Origin: Acidobacteriaceae bacterium
GTDB lineage: Bacteria; Acidobacteriota; Terriglobia; Terriglobales; Acidobacteriaceae
Direction: 5' to 3'
Length of the DNA: 7,448 nt
Assembly (NCBI GenBank): GCA_030838305.1
Contig: JAUTWY010000339.1
Coordinates: 1 to 7,448, forward strand
The notes beneath the pieces are model-generated. The model was not told the DNA's origin. It saw only the letters and a program-made list of their open reading frames with translations, and searched no databases. The position numbers and the translations under genes are program-made. Shown piece after piece: positions 6,692 to 7,448 of this stretch. How positions within the stretch are numbered: the first letter of the stretch is position 1; each line of letters begins with the position of its first letter.

Positions 6692-7147
6692 TTACTCGGC
6701 CACCGCTTCCTTCTCAATGACCACCTTCAAGTGCGCGGTCACTTCTTTGTGCAGCTTCACCGGAACAGTGAATTCGCCCAGGCTCTTCAGCGGCTCGTGG
6801 AGCTGGATCTGTTTCCGATCCAAATTGATTCCCTTTTTAACGACGGCATCGGCGATGTCGCCCGAGGTGACCGACCCGAATAGATGATCGTGCTCTCCCG
6901 AGCGTCTCTGGAACGACACCGACACCCCGTCAAACTGTTTGGCAAGTTCTTCAGCCTGGGTTTTCTCCTTGGCAGAGCGGCGCACAGAGGCAGCCTTCAT
7001 CTGCCCAATGACGGCTTTGTTGCCAGCGGTCGCTTCGATGGCCAGCTTGTGCGGCAGAAGAAAGTTGCGTCCGTATCCCTCGGCAACTTTGACCACATCG
7101 CCGCGCGATCCTAATTTCGTGACATCTTCTTTCAGAATAACTTCCAT
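6692..7147 (-). CDS. rplI: 50S ribosomal protein L9
   Basis: A 151-residue protein starting MEVILKEDV, which binds 23S rRNA at the base of the L1 stalk and helps hold the reading frame. The N-terminal domain has the L9 signature GSRGDVVKVAEGYGRNFLLPHKLA (13-36). A charged helical linker covers about 41-75, and the C-terminal domain (about 78-148) includes LFGSVTS (89-95) and the LHEPLKSLGEFTVPVKLH block. Length is close to the E. coli protein. The frame is open further upstream, to a start at 7195, but those 16 codons come from an intergenic repeat and are not L9-like. An AGGAG eight bases before the ATG at 7145-7147 fixes the start. It follows rpsR on the same strand, the standard bacterial order. 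Confidence 0.97.
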   Translation of the reverse strand: MEVILKEDVTKLGSRGDVVKVAEGYGRNFLLPHKLAIEATAGNKAVIGQMKAASVRRSAKEKTQAEELAKQFDGVSVSFQRRSGEHDHLFGSVTSGDIADAVVKKGINLDRKQIQLHEPLKSLGEFTVPVKLHKEVTAHLKVVIEKEAVAE

Positions 7148-7153
7148 GATGAT

Positions 7154-7239
7154 AGCTCCTAGCTTCTGGCTACTAAGCTTCCAACCAACCATCACTCCGG
7201 CCCGAAGAGCCAGGAGCTAGCCGCTAGAAGCCAGTAGCT
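7154..7239. repeat. Imperfect long inverted repeat filling the rpsR-rplI spacer
   Basis: The arms are 7154-7175 and 7218-7239. Read as reverse complements they agree at 17 of 22 positions by hand alignment. A separate perfect 8-base pairing, TAGCTCCT (7153-7160) with AGGAGCTA (7212-7219), competes with it. The arms are built from variations of AGCTNCT, GGCTTCT and CTAGC, so the area is also internally repetitive. The 42-base centre (7176-7217) shows nothing recognisable. It could be a dispersed intergenic repeat, an RNA hairpin over the rplI ribosome site, or both. Confidence 0.65.
7156..7160 (-). promoter_or_regulatory. Shine-Dalgarno AGGAG of rplI
   Basis: Minus-strand AGGAG, 8 bases before the ATG at 7145-7147. 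It decides the L9 start against the longer open frame. It lies inside one arm of the inverted repeat at 7154-7239, so the folded mRNA could partly hide it. Confidence 0.8.
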
Positions 7240-7243
7240 GCTT

Positions 7244-7448
7244 TTACGATGCCCGCCCGGCAAACGGCAGCAAGGCGATGTTGCGCGCCTGCTTGATGGC
7301 GGACGCCAGCCGATGTTGATGCGGTGAGCACACGCCGGTCAAACGCCGCGGCACGATCTTGCCACTCTCGGCCACAAACTGGCCAAGCAAGCGGTAATCT
7401 TTATAGTTGATATCAGCGATTTTCTCAGTGCAGAACTTGCAGACTTTC
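7244..7448 (-). CDS. rpsR: 30S ribosomal protein S18, 5'-truncated by the window edge
   Basis: The last 67 codons are present, ending in TAA at 7244-7246; the start lies beyond the right edge. The frame reads KVCKFCTEKIADINYKDYR, then GKIVPRRLTGVCSPHQHRL, then AIKQARNIALLPF, the standard S18 blocks (INYKD, KI-PRR-TG, IK-AR-IALLPF). S18 sits on the 30S platform with S6. Cys3 and Cys6 of this fragment (CKFC) plus Cys40 and His43 (CSPH) could form a zinc site. The E. coli protein has TGTRAKYQ where this one has TGVCSPHQ. This matches the cysteine-containing form described for several bacterial ribosomal proteins. It is followed by rplI after 96 bp. Confidence 0.96.
   Translation of the reverse strand, partial: KVCKFCTEKIADINYKDYRLLGQFVAESGKIVPRRLTGVCSPHQHRLASAIKQARNIALLPFAGRAS

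Noticed and set aside
7148..7195. An N-terminal extension of L9 by 16 residues
   Set aside because: The extra codons come from the intergenic repeat; the AGGAG and the canonical MEVIL start support the shorter form.

Overview
The window looks like chromosomal housekeeping DNA from a moderately GC-rich Gram-negative bacterium. The gene content, the two short palindromic intergenic repeats and the order rpsR-rplI-tyrS-lipid kinase suggest an Acidobacteriota member (Terriglobia/Koribacter-like). That assignment is an inference from memory of such genomes, not a search result.

Layout, left to right. (1) Positions 1-870, plus strand: the 3' part of a penicillin-binding/class C beta-lactamase-like serine hydrolase; its start lies before the window. 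(2) Minus-strand pair: sppA (1369-2280, signal peptide peptidase) followed by an HU/IHF-type nucleoid protein (877-1203). The HU gene converges on the hydrolase with only 6 bp between stop codons. (3) Plus strand, 2389-4368: a complete exported copper/topaquinone amine oxidase, divergent from sppA across a 108-bp region that holds an inverted repeat and a possible leaderless promoter for sppA. (4) Minus-strand cluster read from the right edge: rpsR (S18, partial), rplI (L9), tyrS (TyrZ-type tyrosyl-tRNA synthetase) and a diacylglycerol-kinase-family lipid kinase. Its last gene converges on the amine oxidase with a 12-bp gap.

The minus-strand cluster is a translation operon (two ribosomal proteins and an aminoacyl-tRNA synthetase) with a lipid kinase at the end. 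A compact GC-rich palindrome lies between tyrS and the kinase. A longer imperfect inverted repeat fills most of the rpsR-rplI spacer and contains the rplI Shine-Dalgarno. The amine oxidase is a periplasmic amine-catabolism enzyme with no visible pathway partners here. Apart from the truncated genes at the edges, no gene looks broken.

No stretch over 300 bases lacks a gene; the longest gap is the 165 bp between sppA and the HU gene. No tRNA, rRNA, CRISPR, insertion sequence or defence system was seen, and I found no convincing undescribed multigene system. The observations most worth checking are the two intergenic repeats, the possible hairpin control of rplI, the atypical N-terminus of the lipid kinase, the apparent leaderless start of sppA, and the cysteine-containing form of S18.
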